Shown here piece after piece: positions 21,529 through 33,500 of a DNA stretch of 64,000 bases. The notes beneath the pieces are model-generated. The model did no database searches, had not been told where the DNA came from, and saw nothing but the letters and a program-made list of their open reading frames with translations. Origin of the DNA: Phallus indusiatus (lineage: Eukaryota; Basidiomycota; Agaricomycetes; Phallales; Phallaceae); NCBI GenBank assembly GCA_027605045.1, contig JAQFWX010000034.1, positions 124,001 to 188,000 of the forward strand, read 5' to 3'. Every line of letters begins with the position of its first letter. Within the stretch, counting starts at the first letter, position 1. The position numbers were made by a program, and so were the translations under genes.

Positions 21529-24500
21529 ATGGCTTCTTTGGAACCCAACCAGCAACTTTCAGAGACCCATGATAACGAGCATGAGACTGACGATGAACCA
21601 GGAGGTACCCTCGTGGTGAGTTGGTACCAGTCGTATATATGAATTTGACGTGTTTTAATATACAAAATAGGGTGATTTAGAAGACGCGTTAAGTAGTCGA
21701 TTTTCATTTGACGGGTCCTTTGCTTGTACGACACAAATCACACGAGCGGAAAACCCTTGCTTGCACATCGATGGTGTTGGCTTGATCGGCCTACCTCTTT
21801 CCGAACGCGACGCTAAGCTGATCATAGAATGCTCAGCTCAAGTACCATACACACCTAGTGCAGAGACTCCGAGTAACGAGAGTGTTTGTGCGACATGGGA
21901 AATTGAGGCTGAGAAGGTCTCCTTTCAGAACGAAGATTGGGAGAAGTTCATTCATACCGAGGCTGTGAAAACTGTTTGCCATGGTTTAGGAATTCGGACA
22001 GATCGAACGTTGCCCCGATGCGAGCTGTCTAAGCTTTTTCTTTGCGGACCTGGTTCTCAGTGAGTTTGTTGCGCTCTTTCATCCCGCCATTTTCAGCGCT
22101 TGTCGCTCACATCAATACAAGTTTTCTTCCTTCTCATCAAAGGTAATTCGCTGTAAATGGTCGTTCAATTGATTTCTAATTTCTTTTTAGTACTCAGGAG
22201 ATGGAAGGAGTGTTCGGAACAATGATTGTCTTCCTTCCCGCAACCTACACAGGTGGTCAAATCCTTGTGTCTCACGGTACAGAATCCAAGGTGTTCGATC
22301 TCTCCCAAAAATCTATCGTGCACACTTCCCTATTAGCTTGGTATACCGACGTCCTTCCCGAAGTGAAACCTATTGTTTCGGGTTATCGTCTGGCTCTTTC
22401 CTACAATCTCATACACGTGTCAACCGCTCTTATCAGGCTCCCGATGCCCGTAGTATCTCAGCTAGATATTTCGGCTCAAAACCTTCGGGAAGTCTTGAGA
22501 AAGTGGAAGGAAGGTGTATATAAAACGTTGCCTAAAGATCTTTTTGTCGCCTACCTTCTCGAGCACCGGTACAGCGAGCGGGAGCTTCTCGCGGGTTCGA
22601 CTTCCCTGAAGGGCGTTGATGAAAGCAAGATCTTGTCTTTACATTTTATTGCGGAGGAGCTAGGGTATACTGTTTGCCTAGGGAATCTAACGCGTGAAGA
22701 TATCGGAGATCCGGATGGTTTTAACATGAAGTGGAAGTGCAATAAAAACGGCCAATCAGATTTAGGCGACTCCGATTGCAGTGATGGTGCCGGCGATCTT
22801 TCTATGGCAGAATCTCACGAGACTAAAATGGGCATATCGTGTCTCGTGAACTTGGATGGAGTACGAATTCTTGAAGATGAACTATCAGTCGACGATGAAT
22901 GTCTTATTCCGGAGAACGCTTTCGATGACATCGGACCTGATGAGAAAGAACTCCATGGTGACATATATGATGTAAGATTTTTTTCCCCACTTAAAAGAAT
23001 CATATACCACCGTGTTCTCCTATGCTCTTTTCCAGGGTGAATGCCAATTGAGTTACTGTAAGCCATAGTAACATCCATTGCACAGTACAACAGAATCTAA
23101 ATCGCTAAAATTATAGGGTTTCATCGCACAGTCGTCGTTCTGATTCGGGAGGAAGATACCCTCAAAGTTCTTTGTTCGAATCGTGCCGATGGTTTCAACT
23201 ATGGATTAAGCCGCTTAAAAAAATCAAACAATGCATGTCCCACTCAACTAGATAAAGAGATCGCGTATGCAATGATCGGAAACATTGGATATCGGACGGA
23301 ACTCAGTGATTACTCTGGCTCCATTGATCTGACTCCTCAAAATACAAAAATCATGATCGAGTATGCATTAGGGTGGACCGATTTTGAGATGTTGTTAGCG
23401 ATCATGGACCGTGTACGGAGTATACGATCCCTTGGAAAATTGGACACAGATATTTACTTCAAATCATGGGAAACATTTTCGTTTTCCAAAATCGAACAGC
23501 ATGGGTATGTCGCGGTTTCCGTTTGAAAACAAAAAAAACGGCATTTACCTACCATCATTTACACTCAAAGGATTGCGAGTGCTATTATAGTGCAAACAGA
23601 CCAACTTCAACAATGTTTGGACTTCATCATTGCTATTCGAACACACGCTTCCGCGGTCCACGAACTCATTCCAGAAGATTGGTATAAACATAAAGTGATT
23701 GAAGCGTTCTCTACAACAATAACGACGCGTACTGAAGATATTGATGCACTTCTTTATGCGAGCGCGACATGGGGGCTGCGTCTTGTATACGAAAAGTACC
23801 GTTCCTCTTCTCACCTCCTGATTTTTTTCCTTGATATATTCTTTTTAGTGTGTTCATCCCAAAGAGCAAAACCCGGGAATCTATGGATTTCTGGCTTCCT
23901 CTGATTCGGGCCCTAATAGAGAAGAAAGGTACTCTTTGTGTGTCCCGTGCTGACCATGAAAATAAAACGGTCGGTCAATCTCAACGGGATCCCTCTTCAA
24001 ATGTGTGCCCAGAATCGGAATTCAATGCGATATTGAGCTATTGTCTCAATATTGTCATTCTGCGATGGAACGACGTGTATCCGGAATATTCTAAAGGCTC
24101 TGATGCAGTTCAGACTCGGATAATTGATCGTATTATTCAGATTGTGGATCTTTGCGTACTTGCTGATTGTCTTGATCCATGCCGTCAACTTCTCGCTTCT
24201 ATTCTGGAGATGGATCCCGGGTCCAGTACAGATATTCTTCCCACACGATTCAGAACTCTTTATATTCCTCTTGTTCCTGAATTCATCAACCTTCTGAAGA
24301 AGCACAATATCGCTCTTACGCTCCCGCCCTTCGATTCGTTTTTGAGGAGGCTCATCCAATTATACATTCAATATATTCTCGGAACGAATCAATCATCCAC
24401 ACAACAAGTGGGAAAGAGTCAAAAGATTGGATGCGGTAATTGTAAGGATTGTGAAGAATTGGACGGATTCATGGCGGACTCCAATCAGAAGGTGATAGTA

Positions 24501-25091
24501 TTCAGAATCAGTGGACCTCGTCGCTCTCACTTGACGATTCACCTGTCCCGATTACGTCCGAAAAATTGTGATTGGAAGACTGTTCCAGGCCAGAACTCGA
24601 ACCCGAAAGGGCTTCAGGTCACTAAAAAGGATGACTATTTTGCGGCCATGAGCCGGGAGGGGCAGAGAACGGCTGCTGTGGCGTTTTTGAAATCCTTTGG
24701 CGACCACGCTCATTTGCTAGCGCTCTTGGGACCGTTATGGGGTGAGGTTGAAGCAGCTTTGCAAGGTACTCAGGCTGCTTCGTTCTAATTTTTGTCGTTC
24801 TCATTCTCATCTTTTTTTTTTTTTCATCGTCCTCCTATCTCTATGATGGTATCGCAAGTATCACCACCCCCGCCTGCAAATCCCACTTCCACTTCGCAAG
24901 CACATCAACGACACGCGCAAGCCTCAAATCACGTACAACATGTACCTATAAATGGTCCTCCGACTCATTCTATGCAGACCGTCAATCAGATTTCACACCA
25001 AAGAAGCCATAGTTCAAACCAAAAACGGAAATGGCCGTACGAGCCCGAACCAGGTGAAATCGTCGATCCTACTAGTAAAAGGCAGTGTTAG
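21529..25091 (+). CDS. Oxygenase-like protein D, predicted inactive
   Basis: Exons 21529-21615, 21671-22059, 22122-22142, 22191-22971, 23036-23057, 23117-23504, 23571-23795, 23849-24765 and 24859-25091 give about 1,020 residues. It is very close to C in the domain: the H-x-D position reads H-Q-S (164-166) and the distal ligand is Pro222, while Arg232 of SGYRLAL remains. The aspartate-rich loop DLGDSDCSDGAGD follows the domain. The C-terminal region keeps CGNCKDCEELDGF and ends in a basic Pro-rich tail (KRKWPYEPEPGEI) without VIDLT. The frame is fully open and the splice sites intact, so it is likely still expressed as a non-catalytic relative. Confidence 0.78.
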
Positions 25092-26414
25092 CCATAAGTA
25101 CCGCTTGAAGAGAAATGTTTGTGTTCGTAATCTTTTTATCGTATTACACTGAAATGACTCAAATGTTAGTGTGTTATTACGCTGATCGTTATTGGCTAAA
25201 CCAATACAAATCTAAATTTTTGTTCTTCAAAATGCTGGATGGCGGGATGCACCCGTGGTATTGATTACGACTATCATATCCTACTTTTCAGTAATATGTT
25301 TTATTGATAACGCATGTGATAACCTTCATGTATACTCATTGCTCCTTTTCATGGAGCCACAGTCACTGTTCGTGAACAACTATGAGACCATGCATGAATC
25401 ACCGTGGCAGTTAGTAAATGCGTATGCCGGGATGTGCATTGGAACCACGTTGTTTTACCCAAACATCATGCCTGATATCTATTATCGTTGTACCCTTGGA
25501 CATTCAACCAGCCTGGGGACCGATGGGTCTATGTACGTATGACAAGTGACGTCCATCAAACAATCGCCCCCGGACCCGTCTACTTGTCGCTGAAACTTTT
25601 TCAAAGAGAAACGTTTCTACTCAATGACCTGTAAATCTTCTAGTCCCACCTGTCGGCATCATAACAAACTCCCCTGACAATCATGAACAGCAAGACCTGA
25701 TCAACTCACATCCACCCCTCGGGCGCCTTAATAAACGCAGATGGATGGCATCGATCCCCAAAGCCCCGACTCGGACCATTTTTCGTTTGCACTAATATTT
25801 GCAACCCTGGTCCACCGACACACCCGATGCACCTAATGTAGCAGCCGCCGGTGCACGACTTCATGATGAAGACGATCACGACAAGACGAGAGAATTTGTG
25901 TACATCCCCATAACAACCTGTTTCGCCAGTACTCTCAAATCAATGATCCGTCAAAAGACGCCATCGACGTCGAGTTGGCTGTATTAACACTAATTTCAAA
26001 ACTCCTACGTCAAACAATGAACATCATGTGCCGGAGGAAGATGCTACTAGTACTACGGTGGGTGGAAGACGACAAGATTGTCCAACAAACAAAAGTAATT
26101 ATTTTTTATACCTGAGAACTTTTAGATCGATGATCGATGCTGATGAGGGTTTATGCATTATAACTCAGGGTTTGTATATATTTAGCTCGGCTTATTCTGC
26201 CGTCGTCATCCTTGCGCAGGATGAATTGATAAACATTTAAATTGAGGCTATAAGTATATAGGTATGAAGGTATTATTGTGAAGCTAGGATATAACAGTAA
26301 TCAATGCTGCAGGTGTTTCCTGCTGTCTGACACCTCGAGAAACCGGAAGATGTATTCCTAGTGGTTTAACTAAGAAACCAACATAATGATACACTATAAT
26401 ACCAAACATATCTT
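25092..26414. other. Intergenic region between D and the inverted gene E
   Basis: D 3' flank to about 25350, then unrecognised sequence. From about 26225 the sequence matches the 3' flank of gene C (20805-20940) in reverse, marking one end of the inverted segment. Only short frames between. Confidence 0.55.
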
Positions 26415-29400
26415 TTAAGTGGTAGATGGTCCACACTGCCTTTTAGGATTAGTTTCACCAGGTTCGGGTTCGTCCGGTTGCTTCCGTTTTCTGCCTGACC
26501 TGCGGCTTCTTTTGCGTTTTGTAGTCCGAGTGACGATCTGCGTAGAATAAGTCGAAAGACCAGGCAAAGGTGCGCGTTGTGTGTTGTTCGGGGTCTGCGC
26601 GTATTGGTGATGTTGATGCCAGGCTTGTGCCGGAGTGAAATCAACAGATTTTGGAGGTTGAGTATCGAGAATCACCTTGTCCGCGCCAACCGGGGGTGGT
26701 GGTTGTGCTAGCGATACCATATAGAGGTGGAAGGAGAATGAGAAAAAAATGAGGATGAGAGTGATAAAAATTAAAACGAAACAGCTCAAAGTACCTTCTA
26801 AAGCCGCTTCAACATCATCCCATAATGCTCCCAACAGTGCTAGCAAAAGTGCATGGTCGCCAAAAGACTTCAAAAATGCCACGGCAGCCGTTCTCTTCCC
26901 TTCCCAGTTCACGGACGCAAAATAGTCGTCCTTTTTGGTGACCTGAAACCCATGCGGGGTCTGGTCTCGAAGAGTCTTCCAATCACAATGATGTGGACGT
27001 AATAGGGACAGGCAATTCTTCAAGTGAGAGCGACAAGGTCCATTGATTGTGAATACCATCACCTTCTGGTTGAAGTCCGCCATGAATCTATCCAATTCTT
27101 CGCAATCCTTACATTTACCGCATCCAACCTTTTGGCTGTTCGCGACTTCTTCCGGGGATGATTGATTCGTGCCGAGAATATGTTGAATGTATAATTGAAT
27201 GAGTAGTCGCAAAAACGAATTGAAGGGTGAGAGGGTAAGAGGGATATTGTGCTTCTTCAGAAGGTTGATAAATTCAGGAACAAGAGGAATATAAAGAGTT
27301 CTGAATCGTGTGGGAATAATATTTGTACCGGACCCGGGATCCATCTCCAGAATAGAAGCGAGAAGTTGACGGCATGGATCAAGACAATCAGCAAGTATGC
27401 AGAGATCCACAATTTGAATAATACGATCTATGCTCCCAGTTTGAACTGTATCGGTGTCTTCATGATGCACCGGAAGCATGTCGTTCCATAACGGAACGAT
27501 AATATTGAGACAATAGCTCAATATCGCATTGAATTCTGAAACTGGGCACAAATTTGAGGAGACATCCTGTTGAGATTGACCGACCGTTGTATCTTCGTGG
27601 TCAGCACGGGACACACAAAGGGTGCCTTTCTTCTCTATTAGGGCCCGAATCAGAGGAAGCCAAAAATCCATAGATTTCCGGGTTTTGCTCTTGGGGATGA
27701 TCACACTAAACAGAATATGTCAAGAAAAAAATAGGAGATGGGAAGAGGGACGGCACTTTTCGTATACAAGACGCAATCCCCATGTCATGCTCGCATGGAG
27801 AAGTACAGGGAGATCTTCAGGACGCGTTGTTATTGATGTAGACAACGCTTCAGCCACTTTCTCTTTAAACCACTCGTCTGGAATGGGCTCATTGACGGCG
27901 GAAGCGTGTGTTCGAATAGCATCAATAAAGTCCAGACATTTTTGAAGTTGGTTTGTTTGCGTTATAATAGCACTCGCGATCCTTTAAGTGTAATGTGTGT
28001 AAATGATGGTAGGTAAATGCCGTTTTTTGTTTTCAAATGGAAACCGGGACATACCCATGATGTTCGATCTTGGAAAACGAGAATTTATCCCATGATTTGA
28101 AGTAAATATCTGTGTCCAATTTTCCGAGGGATCGGATACTCCGGACACGGTCCATGATCGCTAACCACATCTCAAAATCGTTCCACCCCAATGCATACTC
28201 GATCATGATTTTTGTTTTCTGAGGAGTCCTTCTACTAGAGCCACGGCAGTCACTGCTCTCCGACCGATATCCAATGTTTTTGATCATTGCATACGCAATT
28301 TCTTTATCTAGTTGAGTGGGACACGCATTGTTTGATTTATTTAAGCGGTTTAATCCATAATTGAAACCATCTGCACGATTCGAACAAAGAACCTTGAGGG
28401 TATCTTCTTCCCGAATCAGAACGACGACTGTGCGATGAAACCCTATGATTCCAGTTAGTCAATGTTTGATTATCGTGCAATGGATGTTACGGTGGCTTAC
28501 AATAACTCAACTGGCATTCTTCCTGAAAAAGGACATAAAAAAACACAGTCGTATATAAACATTGGGAAAAAAACTCACGTTATACATATCACCATGAAGT
28601 TCTTTCTCGTCAGGTCCGACGTCATCGAAAGCGTTCCTTGGAATAAGACATTCATCGTTGACTGATAATTCATCTTCAAGAATTCGTCCTCCATCCAAAT
28701 TCACGAGACGCGATATGCCCATTATTGTCTGGGTAATTTGTGCTATAGAAATATCGAGGATTATATCGCCGGCACCGTCACTGCGATCAGAGTCGCCTAA
28801 ATCTGATCGACGGCTTTTATTGCACTTCCATCTCATGTGGAAGCTATCTGGGTCTCCTATATCTTCACGGATTAGATTGCCTAGGCAAACAGTATATCCT
28901 AGCTCCTCCGCCATAGAACGTAAAGACGAGACCTTGCCTGCATCGACGCCCTTCAAGGACGTTGTGCCCGCGAGAAGTTCTCGTTTACTGTACTGGTGCT
29001 TGAGAAGGTAGGCAACAAAAAGATCTTTCGGCAAGGTTTTATATACTCCTTCCTTCCATTTTTTCAGGACTTCGCGAAGGTTTTGTTCCGAAAATGGGAG
29101 TCTGATAAGAGTGGTTGATACATGTTTGAGATTGTAGAAAAGGGCAAGTCGATAGCCCGAAACGATGGGTTTCACTTCGAAAAGGACGTCGGTATACCAA
29201 GCTAATATGGAAGCCTGCACACTAGACTTTTCAAAGTCGAACACCTTGGATTCTGTACCGCGAGACACAAGGATTTGACCACCTGTGTAGGTTGTGGGAA
29301 GGAAGACGATCATTGTTCCGAATACTCCTTCCGTCTCCTGAGTGCTGAAGAGAAATTAGACATCATTTGGGCGATTATGACAGCGGCTTGCCTCCGATTA

Positions 29401-29997
29401 GAAGGAAGAAAACTTGTATTGATGTTAGCGATACTGAGCGCTGAAAGTGACAGGATGAAAGAGGACAACAAACTCACTGAGAACCAGGCCCGCAAAGAAC
29501 AAGCTTGACCAGCTCGCATCGGGGCAACGTTTGATCTGTCCGTATTCCTAAACCATGGCAAACGGTTTTCACAGCTTCGGTATGAATGAACTCCTCCCAA
29601 TCTTCGTTCTGAAATGAGACCTTCTGAGCTTCAATCTCCCATGTCGTACGGGCGCTCTCGTTACTCAGTGTCTCTGCACCAGGTGTGGATGGTACTTGAG
29701 CTGAGCATTCTACGATCAGCTTGGCTTCGCGTTCGGAAAGAGGTAGGCCGATTAAGCCAACATCATCGATGTGCAAGCAAAGGTTCTCAGCGCGTGTCAT
29801 TTGTATCGACCCTTGGAATGAAAATCGACTGCTTAACGCGTCTTCTAAATCACCCTGATCTGTATATTAGAACCCGTCAAAGTTCGGAGATACAACTGGT
29901 ACCAACTCACGATGAGGGTACGTTCTGGTTCATCGTCATTCTTATGCTCGCTATCGTGGATCCCTAAAGGTTGGTGTTTGAGTTCCAAAGAAGCCAT
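26415..29997 (-). CDS. Oxygenase-like protein E, inverted copy, predicted inactive
   Basis: On the minus strand, exons 29997-29911, 29854-29478, 29412-29392, 29344-28579, 28522-28501, 28442-28055, 27981-27757, 27705-26795 and 26707-26415 give about 1,029 residues with consistent phases. The microexon reads FLPSNRS, so both ligands of the H-x-D pair are changed (Asn160, Ser162), and the distal His is Phe217 (DVLFEVKP). All three iron ligands are lost, the most complete loss in the array. The intron after the microexon would use a GC donor (gcaagc). The tail matches C (PEPGETNPKRQC). It lies head to head with F. Its 3' flank resembles C and its 5' flank resembles D. Confidence 0.78.
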
Positions 29998-30054
29998 TGT
30001 GTTTCACTTCTGCTTGAACTAAGTGAGTTAAAAAAGAATAAAAGATAGTGTGTT

Positions 30055-30080
30055 GTCACGCGTAAAGCGTAATGCGTGAC
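30055..30080 (-). promoter_or_regulatory. Conserved upstream palindrome of gene E, expanded spacer
   Basis: On the minus strand it starts GTCACGCATTACG and ends ACGCGTGAC, with seven extra spacer bases compared with C and D. It lies 57 bp upstream of the E start codon. Confidence 0.65.
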
Positions 30081-30408
30081 CGGTTGACGACGGGTGAGGA
30101 GCTCAGCGCCAATTTTGACTGTATGACCGACCATACTGCAACTCATTGCATGATCATCCGCGATTTCTATTCAGAAACATCTGAAACTTCATGAAAGGAC
30201 AAAAGTAAATATCTAGAGGCTATGGTATAAACAATTTTACTGAGCAGTTAGGATATGTATAATAGTCGTACGGGCGTGTCCCCGGCCCGGGCGAGTTCTG
30301 GCCATGGGAGACCTGGAAGACGAAAATTCAGATTCGTAAAGTATCTAGTTCATTCTCTCAACGCAATGGAGTGATAACAAGATCAAAATCGAAACGGTAG
30401 ACCATCAA

Positions 30409-30440
30409 CGTTCCTTGTTAGGTCGATGATATCTTCCGAA
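30409..30440 (-). pseudogene. Orphan C-terminal tail of a deleted family copy (inverted)
   Basis: The minus strand encodes EDIIDLT followed by diverged codons and GTCTACCG, matching the orphan tail upstream of gene D. It shows that E was inverted together with its D-like 5' flank. Confidence 0.6.
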
Positions 30441-30503
30441 GAGTCAAGACGGCCAACGATCTAATGAGTCATGACCAAGTCATGACATGACATGCAGCCA
30501 AGA

Positions 30504-30522
30504 GTCACGCATTACGCGTGAC
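30504..30522 (+). promoter_or_regulatory. Conserved upstream palindrome of gene F
   Basis: GTCACGCATTACGCGTGAC followed by AACGCG and a T-run, 74 bp before the ATG. Confidence 0.7.
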
Positions 30523-30596
30523 AACGCGTTTTTTTTTCTCTTCCTTCTCAACTCCCATAACTACGTTGTGTCCAATCAGAGTCAGATAGTTGATAG

Positions 30597-33500
30597 ATGA
30601 CACCCCTGGAACCCGCCCTGCCATCTCCAGAGGCCCATGATAGCGAGCACGAGACAGATGCTTCGGGGTCAGAAGATGTTCTCATCGTATGTTATTTAAC
30701 CTGCGGAGACGATTTGTAGCGCTAACATACAGAACAGGAGGATCTAGAAGACGCACTAAGTAATCAATTTACATTCGAAGGAAGTTTTGCTTGCGCTTCA
30801 ATGACAAAAACCGCGCCGAATCCGTGTTTGAACATCGAAGGACTTGGCTCAGTCGGGTTACCTCTCTCGGAGCGCGATGCCAAACTAATTATCGAAAGTT
30901 CTGCTCAAGCACCATATGGTCATGGCTCAGAGACTTTGATAAACAAGGACGTTCGTGATACATGGGAGATCGAGCCTCAGAAAATCTCGTTTTTGAACAG
31001 TGCATGGGAGCCGTTCATTCAGAGTGTTGTCTGTTCTGTATGCAGCTCTTTAGGAGTTCAATCCGCCCAAATAATGCCCAGATGTGAGCTGTATAAACTT
31101 CTTCTCTATCAGGTCGGGTCTCAGTGAGTTTTTTCTCGTGTTTTATACGTGCTTATAGCTAACCTTCATTCGAAGTTTTCTTTCCCACCAAGAGTAAGTC
31201 ATGGTCGTCTTATGATCTCTGTGTTCGTTCTTTTTATTATGCAAATGTCCTTTTCATCAGTACTCAAAAGGCGGACGGAATGTTCGCAACGATGGTTATC
31301 GTGCTCCCTTCTGTTTACACGGGCGGTCAGGTTCACGTGTCTCACGGCACACAATCCAAAGTCTTCGATTGTTCTCAAGACTCTATCATATATACGTCCA
31401 TATTAGCCTGGTATACCGATGTTTTTCACGGAGTCAAACCAGTTACCTCTGGCTTTCGTCTCGCTCTTTCGTACAATCTCATCCATGTGTCACCTACCCT
31501 CCCGAAACCCATGCTTCCTGATATGGATGGCCCAATTCAAAACCTTCGTACAGTCCTGAAAAACTGGAAGGAAAATGCGTACACTGTTTTACCCAAAGAC
31601 TCTTTGGTCGCCTACCTTCTCGACCACCAATACAGTGAAAAGGAGCTCCTTAGGGGCGCAATGTCCCTGAAGGGCGTCGATGCCCACAAAATTTCGTTCT
31701 TATGGCCTATTGCTGACGAGATGGGATATACGCTTTGCTTGGGAAATCTAACGTATAAGGTATACGGGGATGCAGATGATGGTTATAACACCGGAAAGTG
31801 GAAGAAACGCGATGACGACGATTATGAGATGGCAGAAGTTTATGATAAAAGTACGGAGGTATCATGTGTCGTGGACCTGAATGGCGTTCGGCTCCTCAAA
31901 AATAAATTGAAGGTCGACAATGGTTCTGTTATTCCAGCGAATCATTTTGAAGATGCTGAACCTGATGAGAAATCCTATGGGGGTTACATGGGAAACGTAA
32001 GGTCCTTCCAGTAGATGTTATCACGTTTCTAATGCTCCATTATTTAGTCCGCAGGCAGTTTAAATTTGTGTGAGCATCAATCATGGATACATAACACGGC
32101 CATCAGATGCCGCTCTTTTACTAATGGCTAATGGAAACTATAGATTATCGCCGTACAGCTCTCGTTGTAATTCGGAAAGAAGATACTTTGAATGTATTCT
32201 GTTCGAATCGTGCTGATGGCTTTAAATATGGGCTAGATCGGTTGAAGGGATTAAACAATGTGTCTCCCACTCAACTGGAAAGAGACGTGGCGAATGCTAT
32301 GATCAAAAACCTCGGATCTCAGCCGAGAAAAGGAGACTATTCCGACTCCAAAAAACGAACTGATGAAGAGACTAAAACTATGGTTGACTATGCGTTTATG
32401 TGGGAGGATTCTGAGATGTGGTCGATGATTATGCAGCGCGTGGGCTCACAATACCTTGAATCTTTTGGTACGGATGCATATTTTGAAGGCTGGGATAAAT
32501 TCTCGTTTTCCAAGATTGAACAAGGGCACGTCACATGTGTTTTCTTTTTCTTTTTCATTTTTTATCTAATACAAGTTGCTCTTAGGCTCGCGGGTACTAT
32601 CCTGAGTATTGCTGAACTTAGGAAGCGTCTGGATTTTATCAGGGCGATTCGGACACACGCTGCCAAGATTAATGAAATCATCTCGGAAGATTGGTACAAA
32701 CAGAAATTGATTGAAGCGCTGTCTACATTCCAAATTAGATTTCTCTCTGACGATGTTGAGATGCTTCTCCATGTGGTCAGGACATGGGGTTTGCGTGTTG
32801 TATACGAAAAGTAATTCTCCTGTTTTTCACCCACTATACCTTTTTTTTGACGCATCGTCTCTAGCGTAATATATCCCATGAGAGGAAAGGCTAATTCTTT
32901 CGATTTTTGGCTCAAATTGGTTCACTCCATGCTGAAGAAGAAAGCTATTCTTTGTGCGCCACGTGCGGACCGTGATGATGGAGAGGTCACTCAGCCTCAA
33001 CCTCAACAGGACGTTTCATCAAATTTGTGCCCAGAATCGGAATTTGATGCGGTATCGAATTTCTGTCTCAGTATTATCGTTTCTCAGTGGAACGACATAC
33101 CTACCTCCCCGATTTTTTATTCTCGGAACGACGAACAAGTCGAAACTGCTAAAATCGATCGTATCATTCAAATTCTGGATGTCTGTGCCTCGGCTGGTCG
33201 TGTTGAACGGTGTCATAACCTTTTTGTTTCCATCATGGCAGCAGATCCGAACGCTGAGCACCTTCCTACACGGTTCAAATCTTTTTACGTCCCACTGGTT
33301 CCAAAAATGGTCGAACTTTTGAAAAACCGAAATATTTCTCTCACGTCGCCGCCTTTTGATGCTTTCGCGAGACAGCTTATCAATTTATACATTAGGTTTA
33401 TTCTCGGAACGAGTCAATCGCTCACGGAAGAGGTGGCTAAGCTCCAAAAGCTCGGATGTGATGAAAGTGTCGGCTGCCACGACTGTATCGAATTGGACCG

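Larger units (their letters stand above)
29998..30596. other. Divergent intergenic region between E and F
   Basis: Holds one conserved palindrome for each gene (30055-30080 for E, 30504-30522 for F) and, between them, an orphan minus-strand gene tail at 30409-30440. Confidence 0.6.
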
